Shown piece after piece: positions 35,203 through 45,520 of a DNA stretch of 64,000 nucleotides (position 1 is its first letter; each line of letters opens with the position of its first letter). Made by a program: the position numbers and the translations under genes. The notes under the pieces were generated by a model that saw nothing but the letters and a program-made list of their open reading frames with translations, had not been told where the DNA came from and did no database searches. This DNA comes from Buxus sempervirens (lineage: Eukaryota; Streptophyta; Magnoliopsida; Buxales; Buxaceae), in the NCBI GenBank assembly GCA_947561395.2, contig OX387194.1, forward strand, positions 21,872,048 to 21,936,047. Direction: 5' to 3'.

Positions 35203-35850
35203 AAGGTCCTAAAACCTTGATCTTCTTCCTCTTTTTCTCTGATCTTCCTCTTCTTCTTCAATCGAAAACCTCTTCTCCAGTTTCAATCAATTAACAACTT
35301 CCCAAATTTTAGGAACTTCCATATTTTTAACACCCTAAGAATCATAAGGAAACCTTTCCATGCTCAAATCCAATCGACCAAGGCTCTTAGGTTTTCTAAT
35401 CTAATAAAGAAATTTCCTTATTCCCCAAATACTACCACATGCCCATATATTAAGAATCCCATTCTAATCATCCAACTTTCTACAATTCCTTAAATTTTCT
35501 CTTCTTAACCTTTACGTATAGCCTTTTATAAACTATTGATCCGATGTAGTGTCACTCCACCCTACCTTCTCAACTCTACCAATAGAATTTAAGAATTTCT
35601 CTAAATTACCCTTTCCTTCTTTTAAACCATATCCAATGATTGGATTGACTTCAAATCCTCCAGATTTACTCTTCGTAGTAATCTTTACTATAATATGTAT
35701 TTGGTTATTGCTTAATCGAGGAGAAGGATTTTGTTGGATTCAAGGTAAGTGAACAAGATCCAAACCAATGCTTTACAACTTATGCACGTTAGTTTTGAGT
35801 TTGTGAGAAGTTCTGAAAAAATATTTTGATTTGATTTTGATGAGAAGGTG
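35203..35850. other. no gene recognised
   Basis: CT-rich, AT-rich sequence. A frame at 35549-35752 has hydrophobic content but no recognisable motif, so I do not call it. Confidence 0.45.
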
Positions 35851-36670
35851 CTTGCGGTATTCGTAAGGATTTCAAAAGAGGTGATCTCTGGATAGTTTGG
35901 AGAAATTTTGATCTAAGAAGAGAGGTAGTTAGCCTCTTACAACTTGCATAAAAATCAAGTTTTGTTTCTTATCGAAAAACATGATTATACGTGTGGTTTT
36001 GTGGATTTCAGATTGATAAATAGAAGTGATAAAAACATGAACTATGATTTTAGTTGTAATTTTCGGAAAATTTAGGAAATTTGGAAATTTTAGCGAATTG
36101 AACGGATGCCCGATATATGGCTCCAGCGCCCTAACGTATTGAATGGATGCTCGATGGGGTTCAAGCGCCCAAGTAGGCGCCCTGCCTATGTATTCTTTTT
36201 TAACCAGAAACCGAAAGTAAAGAGTTCGATGAGATTTCTCCCAGCTCGAGCATGGAAACCCAGGGCCTAATAGGTGGCTCGAGCGCCCATGCTTTGAACC
36301 CAAATTTCTTAGCGCATAACCTGCCGCTCGAGCACCAAAGCGAGCGACTTTGCCTGATATTAATTTTGAACGAGCACCTGAATCAACGCCCAATCTAGAT
36401 AGAGCGCCCATACCATAATTTGTGTATTTTGGGATTTTTACTTAGTTTTTGATTTTAAACCTATTTTTGAATGATTCCAACTCATGTACCAATTAAATTA
36501 GGGTATTTTGAGCGCGTCTACAATAGCCAAACTTTTAATTGGACTTTTATAGAGATTTTGGGTATGTTCTACTAAATGACTCTTGTTTGAGGTTTATCGT
36601 TTCAAATTCTTTTCTTTTAAACAAAATTTAATTTTAAGAGTTCCTACACTTGTATTATACAAGATCTACA
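35851..36670 (+). repeat. fragment of family-T LTR repeat
   Basis: It contains the CGAGCGCCC-rich block (36.1-36.4 kb) and the CAACTCATGTACCAATTAAA and TTCCTACACTTGTAT blocks, in the same order and orientation as 1.9-2.35 kb. Both ends of the repeat are missing. Confidence 0.7.
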
Positions 36671-37187
36671 CATGCTTAGCTGGTAGTTTTAACAGGATCT
36701 ACACATGCTTAGTTACTTGATAATATAGGTGGGTAATTTCCGAAACAGGATTCTTTTAAAGATTTTTCGAGGATTATTTGTGAACACTTAGAAAGGCCAT
36801 CTAGAAACTTACAATATTCGTAAGAGTTTGTTTAAATAATAGTATACGTTAGATCATTTGGAGGTCCAACATTATATGGCATCATGGCACAAAAGAGAAA
36901 GAGAGAAGGGGAGGTTTATAGAACATAACATGATTAAACTTTTGTTGTTGTTGAACTTGGCTCTGGTGGGACTTGGCTAGATCTCAAAAACCGTTGCCTA
37001 AGGTACATGTAGCTTGAACATGTATCCCTATGCACAAAAATGAAAAGAAAAAAGGAAAAGGGAAAAAAATATGAGAATTTTGTACTAGTTTCTTTATCTA
37101 AATGCTAACCTTTTATCATTGACTATCATAAAGAAATGAATATTGGTGTAAAATCAGCAAGTCATTTATATGAATTAATATTATCTC

Positions 37188-37472
37188 TATTAGGAATATA
37201 ACTAAATATATAATGTTCACCCTTACTATCAGCTTAAGCTTTTAGCAAGAACGGTGTTATACATGGTATCAAAGCCTTAGACAAACGCCGAGGTCTTGGG
37301 TTGAAACATCCACTCCATCCATTGAGAAAAAAATATTCTACGTGTAGGGCCTCCCTAAAATGGGTCCCCTAAAAATGGGTTTGAGTCTTGTCTACACGTG
37401 AGGGGAGTGTTAGGAATATAACTAAATATATAATGTTCACCCTTACCATCAGTTTAAGCTTTTAGTATGACT
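37188..37472 (+). mobile_element. TRIM/SMART-type miniature LTR element
   Basis: LTR-like repeats of 76 bp (37188-37263) and about 65 bp (from 37408) share TTAGGAATATAACTAAATAT. The first is followed directly by TGGTATCAAAGCC (initiator-tRNA-Met primer site) and the second is preceded by the purine tract GTGAGGGGAG. The interior is only about 145 bp with no coding capacity. The second LTR is partial. This size and layout are typical of TRIM/SMART elements. Confidence 0.85.
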
Positions 37473-37886
37473 AAAGATTTTCCAACCAGCTCATAAATTG
37501 CAGAGCTCCCATAAACATCTAGAGTTGTAGCCAATTTTGGGTGGTGCTCAAGTAAGTCCAGAGTTATAAGACGAGCTTTAAGATAATAACAATATTAATT
37601 AAGAAGAGATTTAACGAGCACTGATACAAGCAAACATGGGGTGTAAATGCTATAGGTAATTATGGATACTCTTCAAGTAATGGCATTAGATCTATGGCCT
37701 AAGTTAAAAGGAAAAATGACAATGAAAATGTGCAGTTTTTTTTTTCTTGGGTTTATTTATTTATTTTTTTGGCTTAAATCTTCCTTCATTTTTTATATTT
37801 CTTGCAAAAAAATGGAATGATATGAGACAGCACTAATGCTTACCATATATATCTGTAACAGTGGTAACTGTAACAAGGGTCGCACC

Positions 37887-39738
37887 CAATGTTTTAAAAC
37901 CAGCGAGTAACTCGGAATACACGGCCGAGTTACTCGGATAAGTGAATCTTCTGGTAAACTAGGCCTAAAAACTAGGATGATCGAGTTTGACCAGGTCATC
38001 ACCAGTTTATAAGGTCGAATTACTTGAAAAACTCGTCCTATTTTTTTGGGTAACTTGTCCGAGTAACAAGCTTGTAATTTGTGAATCCTAAATTTTAGGA
38101 AACTTTCTTTCTAAAGAAATCATAATTTTTAACTTAAAAAAATACATAAACTTTCTTTCTAAAGAAATCCTAAATTTTAAAAAATCTTTAATATGTTAAG
38201 ATAGGATTTTTAGTGTATATATTTGTTTGCTAATAGTGAACCATTTAGATTTCTTGGTTTGTGGAGATCATGGGGAACAACCGAACAAGAACTCCTCAAA
38301 TCTCAAACTCTTTTGTTAAATATTGTTTTTAGAGATTATGGAGAACAAGAATTCCTCAAATAACTCACCCTAAAATAAGTTGTCAAATCTGGAATTCAAT
38401 TTATAATATATTAATTTTTAGTTTTCTATTTTTTTATTCCTTTTAAGGTTTATAATATATTAATTTTTAGTTTTCTATTTTTTACTTCTTTTTAGATTTA
38501 TAGGCTATATTTTGTGCTTGTAAATTATAATTAAAAACTGTTTAAATTTATATATATTTTTCTTTGAAGTTTTCAAATATTTAAAATATTTTATTATTAT
38601 TTTCTTATTTTAAAATATTAATATTAATTTTGAATTGACAAGCTAGTAACTAAGTCCGAGTTACCTAGTGTAGATGACCGTTTTTGTAACTTGACACGTC
38701 ACATATATAATGATTTGGCATGGATGATTTGTCACATGATAGAAACAGATTTGTTATGGGTTATCTGTCACCCGACAGAAGCAACCCGTCATGGGTCATT
38801 TATTACTCAACAGAGTAGCCTGTCATGGGTTATTTGTTACCCGACAATAATAAGAATAATAAAATTTGACATGATTGATTTATATTAAATATATCTGGCA
38901 TATTGGAGTGGAGATCTCCGTCTTGGGCAAAAGCCCACTTAGGGGGGTTTCTAGCGGTCTTTAAGGTGTGGCGAACACAGGCATGGGAATCGTCGGCAAC
39001 CAGTGACGAATCACGGCATGTTGACCTAGAATGACGAAGACGTCAAGTGATTGATAATTCCACATCCTGACATGTGGGCCCCGGTATACAAATCAGAGAG
39101 CTCTATCTTTTATCTTCATTAACTCTTATTTAATTCTTATCTTGAACCTAGACCTTTATGAGACCAGATTCATGATAACATGAGACATCTTAGAAGCCTC
39201 AGATTGTGACAAGTGTCACAATCCTAGAGATTTATTTCTTCTATAAATATGAGAACCCTCTTCCATTTGAGAGGGGGGGAGGACTGGGCCCCTTGGATCT
39301 TTGGCTGTGGAGAGTAGTACTTCTTTTCCTCTGGACCTTCTCCAAGTCTACCAGGAATTCTATAAGTCCATTTTTGGATTTCTATCTTCTACACTTTCTG
39401 GAACCATGAAAGGAGCTCTCCGGCTTGGCATACGTGAAGAACACTTGAGTATCTCCCGTCTCTCATTCTAGCCATGGCCTACCTCTCACGCCTTATCGTC
39501 TCCAACCCCTCTTCTGTTCAGTAACGACGCGGGAACGGCTGCTGAGTCGGCGGTTTAGGCCAACGTCGGACATACCTCTCCTACTCAGAATCGAGATCTG
39601 AAGACACGTCATCGGCATTTTGACATCGTGGAGATAACATTGGACACGTGGACGTGGATTCAAAAAAGGCACCTACACCTAGTTACAAGGATAGGTAGAC
39701 TTCCGAGTTACTAGCCCTACCCGAGTTTTTAAACACTG
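37887..39738. mobile_element. hAT-like non-autonomous element, 1.85 kb, with a nested LTR-like insert
   Basis: Ends CAATGTTTTAAAAC and (reversed) CAGTGTTTAAAAAC are inverted repeats, and GTCGCACC is perfectly duplicated outside (37879-37886 and 39739-39746): the 8-bp signature of hAT. ACTCGG/CCGAGT words cluster near both ends. A degenerate tandem repeat around GGGTTATCTGTCACCCGACA fills 38.70-38.88 kb. No transposase is found. Confidence 0.85.
38897..39668 (+). repeat. probable solo LTR nested in the hAT-like element
   Basis: This roughly 770-bp, more GC-balanced segment has a TATA box (CTTCTATAAATATGAG near 39240), a leader-like CT-rich stretch, and an end reading GGCACCTACA. Borders are approximate and no target duplication could be confirmed. 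No coding content. Confidence 0.4.
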
Positions 39739-39874
39739 GTCGCACCCCATTTTCTTCTTTTTGGGCTTAGCTCTTGCTTTGGTGTCGTTGAATAAAGATA
39801 ATGTGCCATATCTTTGTGGTTAAAGTGAGTAGCCATCACCACAGGGATTATTTGGCAACAATTTTCTAATACCA

Positions 39875-39950
39875 TGTAGAACACCGATCCTACTAACAGC
39901 TCAAGATGATAAGAGCTAGAGGTAAACTTTATTTAATATATTCCTTAACA
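39875..39950 (-). mobile_element. TRIM/SMART LTR, minus strand
   Basis: Exactly 76 bp, reading TGTTAAGGAATATATT...GGTGTTCTACA on the minus strand, similar to the LTR at 37188-37263. It has a purine tract (GATGGGGAG) on one side and TGGTATTAGA, a degraded primer site, on the other. An LTR carrying both flanks suggests a junction within a tandem TRIM array rather than an ordinary solo LTR. Confidence 0.7.
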
Positions 39951-39959
39951 CTCCCCATC

Positions 39960-41463
39960 ACGTGTGGGCCAGTCCCATTAGAACGTCCCAGAGCTCCTAA
40001 CCCATCAGGTAGTTCTGCATCCAACTTCTCTTGTAGTTGTTTCCTTTGAGTACTTGAGGAACGATAGAGCTCTGTTCAAACTCCATTGAAGTCTCTTTGC
40101 CTCTGACCTTGGAGAATGCCTTCCTATAATACCTTAATGGAAAGCAATGTTCTTTTTTTCTTCTTCTCTCCCTGTAAACCAAAGCAATGCTAACAGTGTC
40201 AAAGTGGTGGGTTCCAGTGAACTGAATTCCTGTCTAACACTTTCCTTTTGCAATCCCTCATCCTATATTGACGAGATTGCGCCATGCATCCAAGTTGAAC
40301 CTCAAGCTTCTCTTCCAGCATTAACAGCATTAGCGTCCCTTTTTCGTTAAAAAAGTATTATTTTTTCAAATGTTAGTCATTTCATCCTCTTTACTCTTTT
40401 TCTTTGTACGTACACGAGTTCATTTGCCTATTTGTAAAACATTTTTTAATATCTCCTAATATGACCACGACTAATATGAGACTAATAGATATGTTCTTAT
40501 TATTTAGGGTTGTATCAGGATGCTTAACGAGATGCTCAAACGTTGCGTCCAAATAGGTGACCATTTGAGCAGTTACCTTGATGGGAGGAAACTGTTCGTA
40601 GGGCTAAAGGGCTCCCTAGTCTATCTTATAAAAATTACTGAAAACCATCAAAAAGTAACATCCAAAAGGCAGATAAGGCTCAAACTAGAAGATTCCCTTT
40701 CAAGAGAGTTTTGTACGAGAATTCTACATATCATGTTTGAGACTTTGCAAATTAAAGGCGTTTATTTGTAATCCTTATCTGGAATCATCTGAGCAATATG
40801 GCAGGAGGTATGTCAATCAACTTCCGCTGATTTATGTGTTTATCTGTTCCATAAGAAAATCTTTATATGATTCCTACATAGGGTATCGGAGACAACCTCT
40901 GTGCCAATTGTTCGATATTAAGATTGGACATGATGTTATTTTACTGTTTTCTTTTTGGATTAGATATGCGGTTATTTTGTTTAACCTGATTATCATCAAA
41001 GAAAATTCATTGGCTGTTTGGTTAAAAGAAAAGATTTATGCATTGGCTGATTGATTAAAAGAAAAGATTTTTGGAATAACAGTGAACACAAACCGTGATA
41101 TCGGATTAAGTAAAACTATAAGTTCACTTGATTTCAAAAGTACAGTTGTGCATCAGGATTTTCATGCACAATAGAATCCTAATAGGACTTTATACAAAGC
41201 ACATAAACCGAAGAATTATGCCCCATACGGAAACATGAATCTTTGGGGTCTTTGGTAATAGAGTTTTAAAAAAAAAAAAAAAACAATGCTTACGATATTA
41301 TCGGGCGAAGAAGATGAGTCCTAATTGGACTTTGACTTCTCGAAAACCCGACTAAGGAGAGAAGAATAATTAGAAGATTTGCACGTGATCTTCTAATGGG
41401 CCCCACACAACTACTAAAAAATTTTTAATTGGGCTGCCATTCACGTGACCTTCTTATGCAGCC
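39960..41463. other. unassigned stretch with exon-like ORFs
   Basis: A plus-strand frame at about 40183-40350 (reading VGSSELNSCLTLSFCNPSSY, then SLPALTALASLF) looks coding-like in composition, and another frame lies at 40520-40771. I recognise neither, splice borders are not convincing, and no neighbouring exons join. They may be remnants of a host gene. Confidence 0.3.
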
Positions 41464-41990
41464 TTTTTTTTTTTTTGAATGAAAAATTGGAAGAAGTTTT
41501 ATTGATCATCAAAACAGTCCAGGTTTACATGTCTTCCAAATGCTCGACCCTTAGTGTCCTCAATCATTATTTCATTAATCTCTTGGGGGAGACGACCAAA
41601 CCACAAACAGGAGAAACACTCAAGAGCAAAATGGGCAAGCTTATCTGCCACCCTATTACATTCCCCAAAACTACGAGTAAAGCAAATACTCTCAAATGAC
41701 GTACGTACTCAGAATTTTTGCTTCTTTGATCAAAGCTTCAATCTTCCACGGTATTGGAACACGATCCAGAATGCAGTCCATCACCAATTTGTTGTCCCCT
41801 TCCAGTATCACTTTATTAGAATTCAGAAAGGCTGCCAATTTGAGGCCTTCAATCACACCATTTGCTTATGCAACCATGGCTTCTGTTGTCCCAATTGCAT
41901 TAGCCACCGCACCAAGAACATGTCCTTCATTTCTTGCGACAGCACCGTATTTGAATGATTGCTTGAATATATGCATCGTGTAGCTGTATG
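41464..41990 (-). mobile_element. 3' end of an L1-type LINE (RNase H domain, poly-A tail)
   Basis: On the minus strand the sequence reads VARNEGHVLGAVANAIGTTE, then LAAFLNSNKVILEGDNKLVM: the plant LINE RNase H fold with its ...LEGDN... stretch. About 450 bp later it ends in a 13-base poly-A (T-run at 41464-41476). Several stops and frame changes interrupt it, one stop directly after TEAMVA. Only the last ~0.5 kb is present, consistent with 5' truncation of a LINE insertion. Confidence 0.75.
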
Positions 41991-42065
41991 CGACATAGAC
42001 ATTGGCCATTCGGGCCACCCTCCTCTCCCCTTTGCATGGAGGGAAGGGGGGATATCTTTGGTACA

Positions 42066-42094
42066 AAAACAAGGACATTTAAGGTCCTTGTTTT
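42066..42094. repeat. perfect inverted repeat, 11-bp arms, 7-nt centre
   Basis: AAAACAAGGAC-ATTTAAG-GTCCTTGTTTT. It has the same 7-nt centre as the CCG dyads but a different arm core. Confidence 0.9.
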
Positions 42095-42319
42095 ACCTCT
42101 TTGAGTTTAAACTCAAAATAGAGAATGAGAGGTCCCCAACCTTCTCCCTCCTTTCCCTTTGGTTTACATTTAGAAAATAGGTTCATTTTTGCTATAAAAA
42201 AAATAGAGTTGGAAAGCCACTGTGGGTCAACACAGTGACCCACAGGTGTATTCAGACCCATATGGGGTGGGGAACCCTGTTTCCCCCTTTGAAAATTCAG
42301 TTTTTGTAACTTCTTGTGC

Positions 42320-42400
42320 TATCCGTATACATAGGGCGGTTTGGCCTGATCCGTATGGTATATATGGATCAAGCTAATCCGTATGGAATATACAGGTCAA
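42320..42400. repeat. dyad array E: three ATCCGTA-type inverted repeats at 28-bp spacing
   Basis: Left CCG cores start at 42323, 42351 and 42379, exactly 28 bp apart. The first has CGG at the expected N11 distance, the second TGG and the third CAG, each one transition away from CGG. The middle dyad has TGATCCGTA/TATGGATCA arms with one mismatch. Confidence 0.75.
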
Positions 42401-44227
42401 TCACAGAGGTTGCAGATTTTGATTTTTCCGGAATAAATCAGATTAAAACTAATCATAATCAACTTACCTTAAACCAATATGGTCTCTGAGCAATTAGAGA
42501 TCCCTTTTGGGGATTTGGGCATACCCAAGGCCTAATAATGCATTCCTTGTGGGCCTTCCAACGGGGCCCACACTCATGTTGCTTAACACAAATCCATCCC
42601 AATGGTGGATTCTAAGCAACTTGAACACTCTATGGACCTCCTCCAAGCCCAATGGATCCTCTTTAAAAACCTAAACCAATCAAATTAAATGTTTTTGCAT
42701 CTTTAAAACATATCCAAACCAAATAACCAAATCCCAAAAGTGGGATTATCCAATGTAATCCCAAAGTGGGACCTAGGCTTATCTTAAGCCCAAATTGACG
42801 TACCTGTGGGCCTTCCAATGGGGCCCACGTACTAGACCCGCATCATCTTTAAAGTAATAAGATAAAATTGAATAAAAGGGATCCACACCACATAGATGGT
42901 CCCACCATAACCAAAAATGAAGAATGCGTATCAGATTAGGATCGGGTGAGCAAATCAAGTTGACTTTACCAAAATTAACTAGGATGACTCATGGGACCCG
43001 TCACTCAACGAAGCGGACTGGGGTGTCTATGGACTTCCCCGGACCGTAATCGAGAACCTATTCAGAATCTAAAAAAAGCCACAGACCACCTAATTATACA
43101 GCCTCTTAAGTAGCCAGGTGTTTACCTGCACCCTATCAGGTAGTGGCGACTCCCCATTCCCCAATTTCCTAAAAGGAGGCATGTACCCACGTGCACCTCA
43201 ATTAGACGTGCGGCCCGCGGATCGCCACACGCACAGCACCCAAGTGGCTTCTCGTCCTCAAGGTGAGCTTCTTAAACCCCATCTATACAAGATATATGAG
43301 TTTGAGTCCAACATGAGCATGTTTTCATTATGAGTTGTTTCTTTTACTCTAGCTTGTTCCTCCCTCCTGTTTTCTTCATTTCTTCCTCATTTACTTAATA
43401 AAGATGGTCTCCCATGGTAAGGGGAGGTAAATTGTCAAGTGGGAGGTTAAGAGGGTATGTCAAAAGTCCCACTAAAGTCTCATTTTAATGTCTCTCCATG
43501 CATGCTTCTTTATTATCATTCAAGGAAGAGCTTGTTCTTCCCTCCCTCATCCAATGTATCCCATAAATCCCCCTCTTTCCCTTCTTTATTTGCTTCCTTA
43601 GTTCTTCTTAGTACTCTTTTTTTTTTTATGTTGTTATGCTGCTTCATGAGGTTGCTTTGCATAGTTTACCACACTTAACATGCACACATGGGAATGCATA
43701 TCATACACACACATACATTGATTTGGATGGCCTTAAAGCATGTCCTCCCTTTTGTATAATGTGCCATGAAGAAACATGCCTAGATTCTTCCTTCTAGGCA
43801 CACTCCTTGTTACACACACTCACATGTATTTTCAGTATAATCACCATGCTCAATACCTTGGTTTTTTTAGCATTTTTTGGTTGTGATGTGTGGGCATGCT
43901 ACATGGATTGGCCGGTGAGACCATGGTATGATCATTTTGGATCATTCTTTCTCCTCTTGATGTGAGGAGAAGGAGCTGCCATTTTTGCCATTAAAGAGAC
44001 ACTGTTGGTCTCTTTTAATTGCTGGGATTTCCTCCCAATAGGGAGGGGAAGGCCCCTAGCCTCATCCCCTCCCTTCCCTTGCTTCAAAAATCAAGATTAA
44101 TGGCTTGATTAGGATCAAATACCCAACTTCAAACCACTATGGGCCTGCCCAGGGGCCCACAGAAACGTTGGTTACCCCAGAGAATTAGTAAGCCCAATCC
44201 CCCTCCAAAAATTGCATTTTTATGATT

Positions 44228-44267
44228 TATGAGTCTACTAGGATTTATTAATCTTAGTAGACTCATA
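44228..44267. repeat. inverted repeat, 17-bp arms, one mismatch
   Basis: TATGAGTCTACTAGGAT and its near-exact reverse complement are separated by 6 bp. It occupies the same place in this family-A copy (just before the GGGACCCGTCAC block) that dyads occupy in others, but has a different arm sequence and no CCG core. Confidence 0.85.
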
Positions 44268-45207
44268 ACTAGGATGAACCATGGGACCCGTCACCTAACG
44301 GGGCGGACCGGGGTGTCTACAGACTTCCCCAGACCATAACCGAGAACTTATTCAGAATCTCAAAGCTCTAGACCACCTAATAGACAATCATTAAGCACCC
44401 ATGTAGCGCCCTGAATCCGAGTTATTCATTAAAGATATAACTCGTCTCACGGTGTGAGATATGGAAAAAATTAATTCAATGACTTCCTCATCATCACACG
44501 GGATTGGTAAAAAACACAGAGTCGCCACCATTCTGTTTAGGTGTGAATGGACACCAAAATATCAAATAAGTTCAAAAAGGCAAATTTAGGATAAAAATAA
44601 CCCTCTAAAAAAACAACTAGAGATAGGTAAGGGGATTAGGTTATGAACAGGGGAAAGTGTTAGGCACCCCTATTCATCCACACAAGGTGGTTGCCAGGTA
44701 TTGTTCATGTTAAAATAAAGGAAAAAGGGCTTGCTACAAAAATCATAAAAAATCACAAAAAAGACAAAAGTGTATGGTTTTTTCATATGAATAGCCTGAT
44801 TGATTTAGAACTTTCAAATATGATCATACCATTCTTAGGGTTTCATGATTAAAATAAAATTGAGATAAAATCAAATAAACCAATCTAAAGTGAAAACTTC
44901 AAAAATCTGGATTCAAGTTAAATTCTAGAAATCTAGAAAAATATGATTTTTATAAAATATTGCAGAATTGAACTTAAACAGTCCAGGACATAGATATAGC
45001 CCAAATTTCACATTAAATCAAGAAATCAAAACCAAAAATACCCACGTTGATGAAGAACATCAAAATGGGAGAACTTAGACCGTATGGTCTTCTCTCAATA
45101 ATGAAAAATGATTCAAAAATCACATCATGAAACCCTAGAATTTACTTTCAGGCTTCTGAATTCAGATCTATCATATTGATCATGATAGATCCAGGATCTT
45201 AACCTGA

Positions 45208-45227
45208 TCTTTACTACTATAAAAAGC
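45208..45227 (+). other. Helitron 5' terminus
   Basis: The TC start follows an A, and the sequence continues TTTACTACTATAAAAAGC. The choice rests on the A/T target rule and on continuity of the flanking LTR at 45207/58286. Confidence 0.75.
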
Positions 45228-45264
45228 ACGAAGCCTCTTAAGTGTTTGTCGACTTTTATCTTCC

Positions 45265-45520
45265 CAGAATACCCTCACATTGAAAACAGATTTGATCGCA
45301 TCTGTCCTTTCGCTTCACCGCACCCCTTGGGAATAGTGGAATCACGTATTCACCACACCGCTTATGAACAGTGATTTTCCACTTTTTTCTTCTCAGAATA
45401 CCCTCACATTGAAAACAGATTTGATCGCACATGTCCTTTCGCTTCTCCGCACCCCTTGGGAACAGTGGAATCACGTATTCACTGCACTGCACTGCTTATG
45501 AACAGTGATTCGAATCATGT
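45265..45520. repeat. tandem duplication, 129-bp unit, near the Helitron 5' end
   Basis: CAGAATACCCTCACATTG recurs 129 bp apart (45265 and 45394), followed in both copies by matching sequence through CTTATGAACAGTGATT. The units are about 90% alike. The open frame across them simply reflects the duplication. Confidence 0.85.

Larger units (their letters stand above)
41991..44396 (+). repeat. family-A long-LTR sequence, left part (continues at 61942)
   Basis: The segment shares an ordered series of blocks with the solo LTR at 13527-16837: the dyad array (42.32-42.40 kb), GTGGGCC-N9-GGCCCAC hairpins (42549, 42808), GGGACCCGTCAC blocks (42.98 and 44.28 kb), TACCTG-N8-CAGGTA with GTGGCGACTCC (43.13 kb) and a CAAG|GTGAG donor (43.26 kb). 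The order implies two partial copies joined near 43.2 kb. The second breaks off at 44396 and resumes at 61942 after a nested insertion with target duplication ACCCA. Confidence 0.75.

Noticed and set aside
37188-37472. Cassandra TRIM (LTR with a 5S rRNA-like promoter).
   Set aside because: No 5S-like internal control region can be seen in the 76-bp LTRs.
41866-42078. A 70-codon minus-strand frame as an independent gene.
   Set aside because: Its C-terminal half is the RNase H region of the LINE remnant; the rest is unrelated flanking sequence.
44413-44470. An abrupt change of sequence taken first as the end of a single truncated repeat.
   Set aside because: Matching ACCCA and CACGG duplications 15-17 kb away show two nested insertions instead.
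45256-45492. A 78-codon minus-strand frame with an internal amino-acid repeat.
   Set aside because: The repeat is the 129-bp DNA duplication. The sequence is otherwise unrelated to known proteins and lies at the Helitron end.
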